From positions 22,940,001-23,004,000 of the forward strand of contig OZ316896.1 of assembly GCA_973895155.1 (NCBI GenBank): a stretch of 64,000 bases of DNA, in the 5' to 3' direction. This DNA is from Marsupella aquatica. Lineage: Eukaryota; Marchantiophyta. The position numbers and the translations under genes were made by a program. Below the pieces are notes generated by a model, which saw only the letters and a program-made list of their open reading frames with translations, was not told the origin of the DNA and did no database searches. The first letter of the stretch is position 1; the number at the start of each line of letters is the position of its first letter. Of the stretch, positions 1-10,331 are shown in pieces.

Positions 1-654
1 CGTTTGGCATCTCCGCCTATCGACTGGATAGGTTATTCCGAAATATAATAATTGTTTGTTAACTTTGGCTTCTCCGTTTGACTAACTATATATATTCCCC
101 ACTAGCTAACTTAAACAATTTAGCGTCATTTGTGGTCCAGAGGTAGCCTGATTCCCGGCCTCATTTTGGCTGTGCCGTGTTGTACATCTCTTCTATGCTG
201 CATGTGAGTCTCTAAGAATGGTAGCCGCAAACTTCTTATTGCTTAAAAATCAGCAATCGGTTTTGGGCAAGTACGATAGGAATGTCGGCCAAGCGCAGTG
301 ATCAGCTTTGGCGTTCTAGATCGAATCCTGGCCAGATTTCTTTGCGATGTAACGCTTGCAGAAGTACATGTAGAAGGCCCCTGTGAGCTCAACTGAGAGA
401 CCTTTAATTACGGCGCTGACTGCCTAATCTTGGCTTGCTTGTCATAGGACTTCCATTCCCACGATTTCCACTCCACGCTTCAGAATCAACGTGCCATTCA
501 TGCCGGGCATTCATGCTGGAGACCACAATAAATTAAGACCCGGCCAAATCAAAGCCAACTTGTCCAAGGTCGGCATCTCTTTTGTTGTGGAACGCGGGCA
601 GCTACATTATCGATAAGAATTGCACACGGGAGACAGCCAAAATCAGACCAGGTA
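1..654. other. No gene recognised
   Basis: No long open frame, tandem repeat or RNA gene is visible. The composition is balanced, with normal CpG, as in the other gene-like islands of the window. It could be upstream sequence of the peroxidase-like exon that follows. Confidence 0.4.
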
Positions 655-708
655 TTGATCGAAGAGGCAGTTTCTACAGTAGGTCTGGAGGCTAGGAGCG
701 GTAGGATC

Positions 709-954
709 ATGATCGCCATGGTTGCCGTTATAGGTGCTGTACCGGCCGATGCCCGTGATTCAAGTTACAAGCACCAGCAGCATGTCGATGGATATCATGC
801 TGGAGATCCTGGTGTTGCTGGACTGAGTGAGTTCGATAACGATTACAGGCGCCGCGGGCTGAAAGCTGAGGATCTTGAGACGGAGATCGTTAGAGAAAAA
901 ACTATGCTGACTGCTGCCTGGCTTCGACTGAATTTCCATGACTATATGATTCAC
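709..954 (+). pseudogene. First exon or fragment of a haem peroxidase-like gene
   Basis: An open frame reads from an ATG at 709 (alternative ATG at 718) for 82 codons. The N-terminus is short and hydrophobic (MIAMVAVIGAVPADA), like a weak signal peptide. The C-terminal part reads TMLTAAWLRLNFHDYMIH. This matches the distal haem site of plant peroxidases, LRLHFHDCF in class III enzymes, with the distal Arg, Phe and His in place and the usual Cys replaced by Tyr. The frame then meets GTACGT at 955, a plausible splice donor. I see no downstream exons for the proximal His or the rest of the fold. Instead the last part of the exon is repeated three more times. Because of the missing remainder and the duplications I call it a fragment; a gene with exons that I missed is possible. 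Family assignment rests on one motif. Confidence 0.45.
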
Positions 955-1645
955 GTACGTTCTCTCTCTCTCGCGTCCCAGATTTCCAGAAAATAGTTGC
1001 AACGAATGTTCTACGACATTGATAGTATGTATACGATATATCTTGATATATAATCAGCTCTTGTCATTCGGAATTATGATCCCGAATGGTAAACTTACAC
1101 GGAAACGATGGCACACTCTCTTCGCCTGCACTTCCATGACTATTTTAGTTATGTTCTCTCTCCCGTCCCAGAGTTCCAGAAAATAGTTTCAACAAATGTT
1201 CTATGATTGGCATTGATAGTGTATATATTAAGGTAAGATACGATATCCCATCAGCTCCGGCCATTCGGAATCATGTGCCCAAATGGTCAACTCACACAGA
1301 AACGATGGAACACTGGCGTCGCCTGCATTTCCCTGACTACATGGTTCACCCATGTTCTCTATCTCTCGTCGCAGATTTCCAGAAAATAGTTTCAACTACT
1401 GTTCTATGACATTGGTGTTATATGAAGGTAAGCTAGAAATGATATATCATCAGCAATCATGTGCCCAAATGGTCAACTCACACAGAAACGATGGAACACT
1501 GGCGTCGCCTGCATTTCCATGACTACATGGTTCACCCATGTTCTCTATCTCTCGTCGCAGATTTCCAGAAAATAGTTTCAACTACTGTTCTATGACATTG
1601 GTGTTATATGAAGGTAAGCTAGAAATGATATATCATCAGCACCAG
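895..1645 (+). repeat. Four tandem copies of a ~185-195 bp peroxidase-exon segment
   Basis: Copies start at about 895, 1075, 1269 and 1455. The last two are nearly identical with a 186-bp period; the first two have diverged. Each holds the haem-site segment: LRLNFHDY, LRLHFHDY, RRLHFPDY and RRLHFHDY in order. Each then has a CT-rich stretch, the string TTTCCAGAAAATAGTTTCAA and an ATATATCATCAGC block. The unit therefore covers the exon end plus the start of the following intron. Copy 3 has lost the catalytic His (H to P). Confidence 0.8.
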
Positions 1646-3540
1646 CCATCCAGAACAGGTACCCGAATGTTAAACTTAGATAGATAGATAGTACACTATA
1701 TATACTTGGCAAATTATGTTGATACGCGTAGTCGGAATGCTGATATCTGTCGGAATCCTGATAGCTGGCAGATTCTATCGAACAATTAGCCCGGTTCTAG
1801 ATGACTAGATCGAGTGGCTAGCCTAGTCACTCCAGGACACATTTCAGTTCCAAAGCACACGTAAACGAATTATGAAATCGGTAATATATGGAGCGTATGG
1901 GACTCGGAACAAACAAATTCAACGGGAGTTAGTCAGATGAAATTTTGGGAGGCTGGAGAGTGAAGTTATCGTCTTTAGAGGCCTTACACAACTAGTATCA
2001 AAGCTCGATTCCTAGATCCGTAACCAACTGCCAGAATAATGTTCGCAGTTCGGGAGGAAATTAATAAGCTTAGTGCCACGATTCCCCTTTTGCCTGCCAA
2101 TGTGTACCCGATTTGCAATTCTTATATTTGCAAGCAAGGAGTATGCTGGCTTCGATCATGAGGAACTTTCAGCTCACCTCTCAGCCGTTACGTACAGGAG
2201 CTTGAGTGAATGCGGCGAGGGGTAAAGGTCAGCTTGTCGAATGCAGAGTTTGTGGTGGCAAAAGAGAAGGCTTCATTTGTTGGACTGACTCACTGCTTAA
2301 GTGAGAGATTAAAACAAGACCTTTTATTCGGTGGTACTCCGTTTCAGGAAACCTGAGATTCGACTTTTGCTTAATATGTGATAAGGTACTGTTTGCCGGG
2401 ACTGTTGGAGAAGGTTTCTTACAGACAGGCAGAACCTCTCTCGAAAGAACGAGATGGGCAAGAACGAGATGCTCTGTATCAATCAATTACCTATTCTTCA
2501 GATTTGTATGGACACGCTCGATTTACCCACTGAAGAATAGTGGACATACACATGGAAATAGTTGTGCAGGACTAGCTCAAACGCTCGCCCATAACGCAAG
2601 ACAGTGCTGTCTAAAGTTTGCATAGATGAGCGGGTGACTCACTTGCAATCTTGCCATAGCTCTCGCCATTATAGCTCAGTCAGGAGCCCTCAGGCATGAA
2701 TTAATGAGGGAAAAGCGTTGATCTGGGAGGACGCGCAAATGCGCAAATGTTGTCTGAACTGATCCTATCATTTCATGGACGGTGGTCTGAGCGCAGTGTA
2801 TAGTTTCTTTCAAAAGCCATAATTACACATCTAGGAGACTGGAATTCGTCTTCCATATACGCATTCTGTATATATCATTCTAATTTTCATTGTGTGACCG
2901 ATTGTCACTATATGTGAGCAGAACAGTGGTTTATGTTGGAGTGCTCACAATAGCTATCCTATCTTCCAAGAGGTTGACTGTGATGCGGAGAAGATGAGGC
3001 GGGTCAAGATTGAATCTGGCGTTGAAGGGAAATTTACGTGCACAGTGTGGCATGGCTTCAACAAGTAGCTACCAGGTTACAGCTTGCCTAATTTTGTCTC
3101 GTTCGCACTCTCTCCATCACTTCTCCAAAGTTCTACACGGACTTACTCTAACGTAGTTGAAATCGGTGGCTGGCATAGGGTGTTACTGTGGAGGTTAGAT
3201 TGTGAACTTCAATTATGTATACACACCTTTAGTTATGACAAGTCTTTCATAATTGAAGTCAGAACAATCATGGAAAGTTCTCAGTTTAACAGGCATCAGA
3301 CCTGCTGAGTAAGTCAACCAGTATTCGATTTGGCAACCATGACAATATCATCGTGACTGGATTTATCTCTCGTTGACAGAGTTGTAGTTGAATACAGAAT
3401 TTGAGAAGAATTTCAATCTGACTCATTCATTGCATCCCCATAGATTGATCTGCAGAGAAAGTAGATACTGAGTCTCAAATGTGTATCGGCAAACCCAGGA
3501 CGACAATTTTCATTTTGAAAATCGGTCCACTTCATGAGAA
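1646..3540. other. No gene recognised
   Basis: Only short open frames of under 90 codons, none with a recognisable motif. Composition remains balanced and non-repetitive. Confidence 0.4.
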
Positions 3541-3544
3541 GTGT

Positions 3545-3655
3545 TTTTCAAACAACCCATATTTTTATATAAGAAAACGCGCCTGGGCAAGGGGAGGTTC
3601 AAACAATCCATATTTTTATATATAAAAACACGCCTGGGCAAGGGGAGGGTATTAT
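3545..3655. repeat. Tandem pair of ~57-bp units
   Basis: Two copies of TCAAACAAYCCATATTTTTA, then a short TA-rich run and CGCCTGGGCAAGGGGAGG, stand head to tail. The second ends in GGGTATTATTTGG, which resembles the inner edge of the terminal repeat of the 27.7-39.5 kb transposon, but the match is too short to build on. Confidence 0.7.
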
Positions 3656-4579
3656 TTGGGGAAGGGCTTCAAAACAATCTATGCCTTTCTTCCATAGTGA
3701 GCTAAGACCTTTCTACATGTTAAGTATCTATTTGCGTGTGATGACAATCATACAATACTTAGAAAAGGTGGGAACACTTGCTGTCATTCTATTTCTTAGG
3801 AGGGTTTTTCTGCCTTCACAGTAGGGGAGATTATTAATTTTAATGCATGGAAGAAGATGGGATTGGGCTTAGGGTTTGTTAACTTAGTTTGCAATCATGG
3901 AAATTGGCCCCTAATCGTGTGTTTTAGTTTGGCCCTGTCCCACATTAGATGATTATTATTCCCACCCCTAACCCAAATCACGTCTCTTCCTCCAGACTTT
4001 CGCAACTTCTACCTGCTATTTCAGCTCTAATTCTAACTAACTCCTCCAATTTATTACCTCCCTTCCCTCTTTTTATTAGTAATGTATTTATTACCTCCCT
4101 TCCCTCTATACTTAACTCTTGGCTTGCCTTTTGTTTTCGACCCTCCTCCCTCTGAATCCACTTTAGCAGTTTGCCAATTAAAGAGAGTCGGGGGCCAAAA
4201 TGCTTGAATGTGCTAAATTCAGTTCTATGCAACGTGGCAGGTCCCGCACCAGGTGGCACCCCAACCTTGCCCTAAACTCACTGCCAACCCAAATAGTTAC
4301 CTCAAAGTGTGCCCTTCTGCCACTCGCCCACACCTGTAGCGCATTTGTGTTGGGGGGCATCACTATTGTGTACCAACATTAATATTGTCAATAATATTGT
4401 TGGGTCACTGTGGAATAACATTAATGCATTTACCCGTGTTGTACGTACACAGAACACAAAGCAGACCAAACTGCAGATAATTTTGTACTTAGACTGACAA
4501 GGGTTCCTTTGATGTAGTATAATTTTGGCAACATCAGTGAAGCATTCCTCCAAAAACTGGGGATGTATCAGAGGTTTCA
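3656..4579. other. No gene recognised
   Basis: Overlapping short frames on both strands lie in pyrimidine-rich sequence, with no coding signature. The string AGACTGACAAGGGTTC at about 4492 recurs at about 5478, so a repeat boundary may fall here. Confidence 0.4.
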
Positions 4580-5165
4580 TTTTTGTATATAGTATAGCAA
4601 GTTCATCTTTGAAACAGGACTTTTTTTGTCTTGTAGTGATACATAATTCATCTAATTTTATGTATGATAAAAGAAGATAGTAAATATAAAATATATGCCA
4701 AGAAAATAGTATATGTTAATTAAGAGAGAGAGATAATACACAAAATCATAAATAGATATGCAAAGAAAAACACATAATAACCAAAAAAATACTGAGGTAC
4801 TCAAAGGTTGTACACACAAGGTACAGATTTCATTTGTTTCTAGGTAATGACAATCAACTCAATTCAAACCATAAATTTTGTAAAGAAAATCATTAGGGGA
4901 ATTTAGTACACCACATGTGCACATTATTCAAATCATTTCTCTCACTCTCATGAGAAAAGATTGAAAAGGAATAATCAAACATTAGGGGAGCCAAAATAAA
5001 TTCAAAATACTCTATTTTAACTACAATTAAAAGGGGTCCAAAACATAATTCAAAATCTAATTATAATACAAATAATTCATCTTGTTAAAGGCACATTAAA
5101 ATCTAAATACTGGACCCAAAATCTACATAAGATAAAATATGAAAGTTGGATTCACCATATTGTAG
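4580..5165 (+). repeat. AT-rich non-coding repeat, family A, copy 1
   Basis: This segment begins near TGTCTTGTAGTGATACATAA and ends near GGATTCACCATAT. It is clearly homologous, with the same order of landmarks, to 5990-6560, 47590-48125 and 55168-55700, and in reverse to 55905-56410. Landmarks are ATATGCCAAGAAA, CACATAATAACC, AACCATAAA, CTCTCATGA, AAAAGGGGTCC and CTTGTTAAAGGCACATT. There is no open frame over its length, so it is probably a non-autonomous mobile element. Confidence 0.7.
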
Positions 5166-5989
5166 ATTGGATATATTGCATTGGCAGTCCTATGAGTAAT
5201 GCATGGAAACAGCCATATTTTCCACATTGCAACATTTTTTCTATCTTTAAATTGAGTTCCTTCAATCTAGAGGAAAACAAAGTAAAATCATCAATTTTAT
5301 CTAACTCAGATAGATAGAAACTTTTTCGCTTTCTAACTCCAACATGAAAGAAATGCACATCACTGATACGTACACATATCGGATTTCACATAAAAAACAC
5401 GAGTTTCAAAAGTAACCTTTTCCATCCAAAAAGTTGTTAGTGGAAAATACTTTCATTGAAGTTGCCTTAAACTTACTTCAGACTGACACACAAGGGTTCT
5501 TACTATCTGGAGCCCCCAATAACCTGTGACTTTGGAGGTGGCTTATACCCTAAAATTTAAGAAACTTCTTAAAAATAATTATAGTTCTATATTAATTAAT
5601 TTAGAGTATTCTTGAAATATTCTAAATTTTAAGTAGAAATTTATTTAAAAGACTCTAATATTCTTTCACAAACTTTTTTGAAAAGAATCTTGTGTGCATA
5701 AGCTGGCTTAGGGGAAAATGCACCTAAAAAACACCCAACATTACAAAATGTCATTTCTACGACACCCAGGCAAACAATAATGTTCACCTAAAATATTGGA
5801 TATACAATTGCATTGACATTAAAGATTTATTCATCTGACTATGTGCAAAGTGGGAATTTATCAAAATCCAGATGTTTGTCAACTAGAGATACATTTTTTA
5901 CACTTACAAATCTGGATATAGCATACTCATCCTGGAACATGAAAAGTTATTTTGTCCTCTAGAAAAAAGTTTAAATTTTTTAGTGAAAT

Positions 5990-6560
5990 ACAGGTGATCT
6001 ATTTTTGGTGGCAAATATAAATAGGACATTGATTAGGAAGCCTGACATTGAAAAGGTGTGCACATAAGGTATAAGAATAAAAGTACACATGTAAAGAAAA
6101 TTAATAATGAACAAGAAAAATTTAAGTCTATGGTATTGGGTTCTGCACATACTATACACCAGTAAAGATATTTATATACTTATCTTAGGTAATGACACTC
6201 AAATGAATTAAAACCATAAATTTAGGACACAAAACCATGAGTTGAACTTAAAGATATGAAGAGTGCATTTTAATTAGATCATTTCTTCTTCACTAAGGGC
6301 TAGAACTTCCGTGAGCTTTGTTAAAGGGTGGATGATCAAAAGTATATCAAAGATTGAAAAATTTGGAGGGGTGCCAGATTAAATTCAAAATCTAAAGTAT
6401 ACAAGGGATGCACCTTGGTAAGACATATTGAATTCAAATACACAAGAAAAAAAGTTTGAATAAGACAAAATACTGGAAGATGGATTCACCATTATAGCGG
6501 TTTCATTCTGGAATCTGGATATCAAATGATACTTGCTTGATGTATAAAATAGTGTGTTTG
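5990..6560 (+). repeat. Family A repeat, copy 2 (diverged)
   Basis: It shares the landmark order of copy 1: a CACATAAGGTA start, a GGTAATGACACTCAA block, AAAACCATAAATTTAGGACA, a start of AAGTTTGAATAAGACAAAAT, then GGATTCACCATTATAGCGG. It is more diverged than the other copies. Confidence 0.55.
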
Positions 6561-6875
6561 CATCCAAGAGGTTGAAATACTACTACTCATGATGGTGGCC
6601 TTACAAGACATGAGGGCTGAGGTGGGGGCAGTTGGGACTTTTTCCACCACACTAAAGTGGAGAGAACTTTTTTCTAATTTAAACTCTTTGGAAAATAATG
6701 TACTTCAATAAATGTAAATGCCAAAGTTTGCAAATGTTTGGACCACCTCCTGGATCACCTATGGACTATGGTAGTCTAATCCTACTCCACAACACCACAT
6801 ACTGGGGCCCACTCATTGCCATGCCCGAGCCGCCGACATCAGACCTGAATGGGCAGAATGGCTGAATGGGGCCGT
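6561..6875. other. No gene recognised
   Basis: Unclassified AT-rich sequence between two repeats. Open frames here continue into the tandem repeat that follows and are not coding-like. Confidence 0.35.
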
Positions 6876-6877
6876 TT

Positions 6878-7075
6878 TTGTACAGCCAATTGCAACCCTT
6901 TCCACTCATTACCCAGCCTCCAAATTTGTTTCGAATGCCGACACCATACCAGGGTGGGGCCTTTCTTGTAAAGCCAATTGCAACCCTTTCCATCATTACA
7001 GGGCCCAAATTTGTTCCAAATGTAATCTGGGAGGGAGTGAAAAGAGTACAATGGCCCCCCACTCTTGTAAAGCCA
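6878..7075. repeat. Tandem duplication, ~88-98 bp period
   Basis: GTAMAGCCAATTGCAACCCT starts at 6880 and 6968, with a truncated third start at 7066. The minus-strand open frames across it (reading KGCNWLYK twice) are by-products of the duplication rather than a gene. Confidence 0.65.
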
Positions 7076-9256
7076 CTCTGAAAAACTAAATTCAACTGAA
7101 AACCATTATGCATATCATGATGGGCGCTTTGTACATTCGTTGACTGTACTTTCATTACATCAGCATGTCGTTGCAGTTAGCTATGATTATTTATCTTCAC
7201 TCTCAAACACTAAAATAATTTTGTTTTGTGGGTTTTTTTGTGTTTTCTCCGGTGTTTTTTTTAGTGGCTAAAATTTGCCAAATTCCATCTCCTCAAAAAT
7301 ATTTGGCCACTTTTGACTAAATTGGTGACTATTTTGCTATCTCATTAGACAGTGTTCACTGAATCCCAAGCCCCATTAGCCACAATCTAATGGTCAGCCT
7401 TAAATCTAAGGAGATCTGATGGTCAAGAAAATAATTGAATAGCGAATCTTTTGAGCATCTTCTCTTTCACATACTGTACATTTGCCACTCTGGGGAAAAA
7501 ATAAAATCCTTAAAAAATATGCTGGTTTTCTCCCCCATTGGGTTAGGGATCTTGTCCGGACCCCTAGTTGGGCCAATTATGTGGCAGCTATATGCTATAT
7601 GGCAGAACACTCCTTGGCTATTTTATCGCATTCAAAAATATTTGCAATGTATTTCATGTTAATCTGGTATACTCTATGCCTTTGCCATGTATTATGCTGA
7701 ATTATTACATTCTTCCAGCCCCCTTACTTTGTTTAATTCCTTAATTTTTATTAGGTACCTTACACTTTATTTAACATTTTATGGGCATTCGTCATACTTG
7801 CATGAGAAGGTTACTCTTCAACCAGGTAACGAGGACTCTGTTCATAGATGCAGTGCAGCTCATAATTATGTGTATTGGTTATAAAGTTTACAATACTTAA
7901 TATGGTTTATGGATCAACATGGGGATGTGTCACCTAAATAGAGAACCTCCCCAACTTTAGCCAAAAAGTAAAAGGGAACAAAGTCAGCCATACTTCTTTT
8001 GAATCACAAAGTATGGTACATTTTATAGGCACATTGACTATAATGTATTTTTCTCACCCTATCTTGGCTTTAAAGGTGTGCATTTACTTCAATGACTTTC
8101 CTATAATCATTCTGTCAATACTTTTGAATACTAGGGCATGATAGCTTGTGTTTCATGGACTAATTGAATAAATAATAGGTGAATCAGATAGAATATATAT
8201 TTTGTTATGAATAAGTTAAATTAGCTCTGTCTTAGAACTTGCCAGCTACATTTGACCCATTTCAATATTGGGTTTCGAATTTTGTGCTTTGGCCACTTTG
8301 TTCTTTCACAGTGTATTGTGGATATTTGTGTCGATCTTCGTACCTGGCTTTCAGCCGATTCCTCCAATCATTATTTTCTCACTTTGGAGTCCTCCTTCAG
8401 TCTTACATTTATCTTGTATGAGATTGTTGTTGATATTTGAGTATAGACACTCTTCTTTTCAGTTTAGATCAACATATTAACAAGCACCAACTGTATTCCA
8501 ACACACAGAAGACCAATGGGGACAAAGAAAAGAAAACCTGAGGGGCCAGGAAAGACAAAAACAGGAAGCCACATATTAACCCCCAGGCCCAGAATTAAAC
8601 ACCCGAGAAGTAGGTCAAGACCTTCGGCCAGAAGTGGTCAAGGGTTTACTCCCCAATAAGTTCAGTAATGGGGAGGCCATGGAACTACAAGCCCTGTTCG
8701 AGTTTAGATGGATCCACCTCAGTTTGCCACACCACTCTGCCTGATTGATCCATGCCATGGGTTAATATGAGCAACAGATCACTCTGACAAGTTGGTCTCA
8801 TGCCAGGACATGGGTTTTGAGCTGAGCTTGACTCTATAGTTTCTTTTCACCCTTTTGCACCGTCCATTTCTTGATTTTTAACCAAATGGTTGAAATTGGC
8901 AGAATAGCCCATACGGGAGCCCATATTGGTGGACCCCTGCTGGCTAACTTTAGCAGCGACCCTATGCTTTGGAGTCAACCTGTGCAGAAACAGAATCTAT
9001 TTAAGGACCAAAAGTGAAAGTGCTCAGAGTCCACCAAACTTACAAGAAGGTTATCCCAAGCTCCCAAAATCAATACTTACTTAGAAAGTTGGTCCACTCG
9101 GTAAATTTCAAATGTCTTTCCTAGGACCACAATCTCAAATCTGATCTTAAGAGTTTATTCATATCCAGGAATAATATATGCAAAACGATGCTCCAGAAGT
9201 ACGCTTTATATGTTACTGCTAAAGGTATGAGTTCAACTAAAGTATTTCTGGGCTCA
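7076..9256. other. No gene recognised
   Basis: AT-rich, with only short overlapping frames on the plus strand at 7.4-7.9 and 8.2-8.5 kb. These are hydrophobic translations of T-rich DNA, not convincing proteins. Confidence 0.4.
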
Positions 9257-9282
9257 TGCTTAAACCCTAAACCCTAAATACT
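9257..9282 (+). repeat. Short interstitial plant-type telomere motif
   Basis: Two adjacent CCCTAAA units followed by a partial third. CCCTAAA is the standard telomere repeat of most green plants. Two units can arise by chance or act as a telo-box promoter element, so this is only weak support for plant origin. Confidence 0.5.
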
Positions 9283-9456
9283 ACCCTTGTTCATTTGATC
9301 GTCCTCTTGCAGCTGCATTAGAAGACCTCAATCCAAGATGTGCTCTAACATCGAAGTGCGACAGCACAATCATGACAATATGTTCACCTGCGTCGCGAAA
9401 TTTTAGTTTCTACCTCAAATCGCACACTCCTATCCTCATCTTGACGATCTTGATCA

Positions 9457-10331
9457 CTAGGGTGCAATCTCCACTGCCGCCCCCATCTTTAAAATCTCAC
9501 GAAACAATGTAACAGAGTCCCGGATTTGAACGAGCAAGTCACGTTGTCTCTTCGCCTTCGTCTCGGCCAAGTCGAGCTCAATTGCACCAGCTTCCATCTG
9601 CTCCTGCAATCTCTCCAAGTTCGCCTTCAATTTGAGTACGAATTGGTGGAGTGTGGGGAGTACATCGAAATGTGCTGCAAAAAAAGCTTCTGCTTTAGCG
9701 CCATCCACTTTGAGTATCTGCAGCCCATCTTGAAGAGTAGTGCGGTTGTGGACTTTCCCAATCGCCTTCACAAACTGTCGCCTCTGCATCGGCTCCCATC
9801 CGCTGTAATCTTGAACGATGAGAAAGCAGAACGATCCTTCCGCTCTGTCATTGATCAGCCAAACTCTCTCGCTAATTGTGGACATAGCTCTAGTTCGAGC
9901 GATATTCAGCACGGGTGTTTCCGGAGAAAATGCGTTCCTAACCTACTCAATTCCCAGTCCGCCCACACTCTTGCTATCGATTTTGCTTCTTGTCTCCCAA
10001 GCTTGCTTCACGAGGCTAGTAACACTTTACTCAACTCAATCTCTGCTGCAATGCTAATGTAGTGAAGGTCTGCATATGGGGAATTGCCTGTCGCTGCAAT
10101 GTGAAAGTTCATCAATAAAAGGCCGTGCAACTCTCGGAGATCTCAAACATTCCCGGCTCGGAGTGTAGTGTCCTCAACTTCGGTGGTCGTGGAATTTGAA
10201 CAAATCTCAAATCTGTTGTGCCTGATCTCGAAAAACTGCGCGAGGATGCGGTCTGCGAGAGTGCGAGTTGCCCGGGGAGTTATGATGCCGCAGATGGGCT
10301 GGTGTTGGGAGAATCTCTGCTTGCTTGCCAT
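9457..10331 (-). pseudogene. Broken gene of unknown family, coiled-coil C-terminus
   Basis: Reading the minus strand from the ATG at 10331, a frame begins MASKQRFSQHQPICG and runs about 61 codons to a TGA. It continues in the same frame (DLRELHGLLLMNFHIAATG) to a TGA near 10012. The coding sense then shifts by one base (KQAWETRSKIDSKSVGGLG), meets TAG, and goes on in that frame through a 151-codon open stretch ending at 9457. That stretch includes VWLINDRAEGSFCFLIVQDY and a charged, Leu-rich tail (QFVLKLKANLERLQEQMEAG) that should form a coiled coil. The AG beside the TAG could be a splice acceptor, so part of the disruption may be introns. Two stops and a frameshift within 900 bp favour a decayed gene. 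I do not recognise the family. Confidence 0.45.

Noticed and set aside
240-350. tRNA-like string with GATCGAATCCTGGCC
   Set aside because: I could not build an acceptor stem or anticodon arm around it.
3590-3665. A second end of the 11.8-kb transposon (GGGGAGGGTATTATTTGG)
   Set aside because: Only the inner part of the terminal repeat resembles it; the GGCCAAAAGCAAGC portion is missing.
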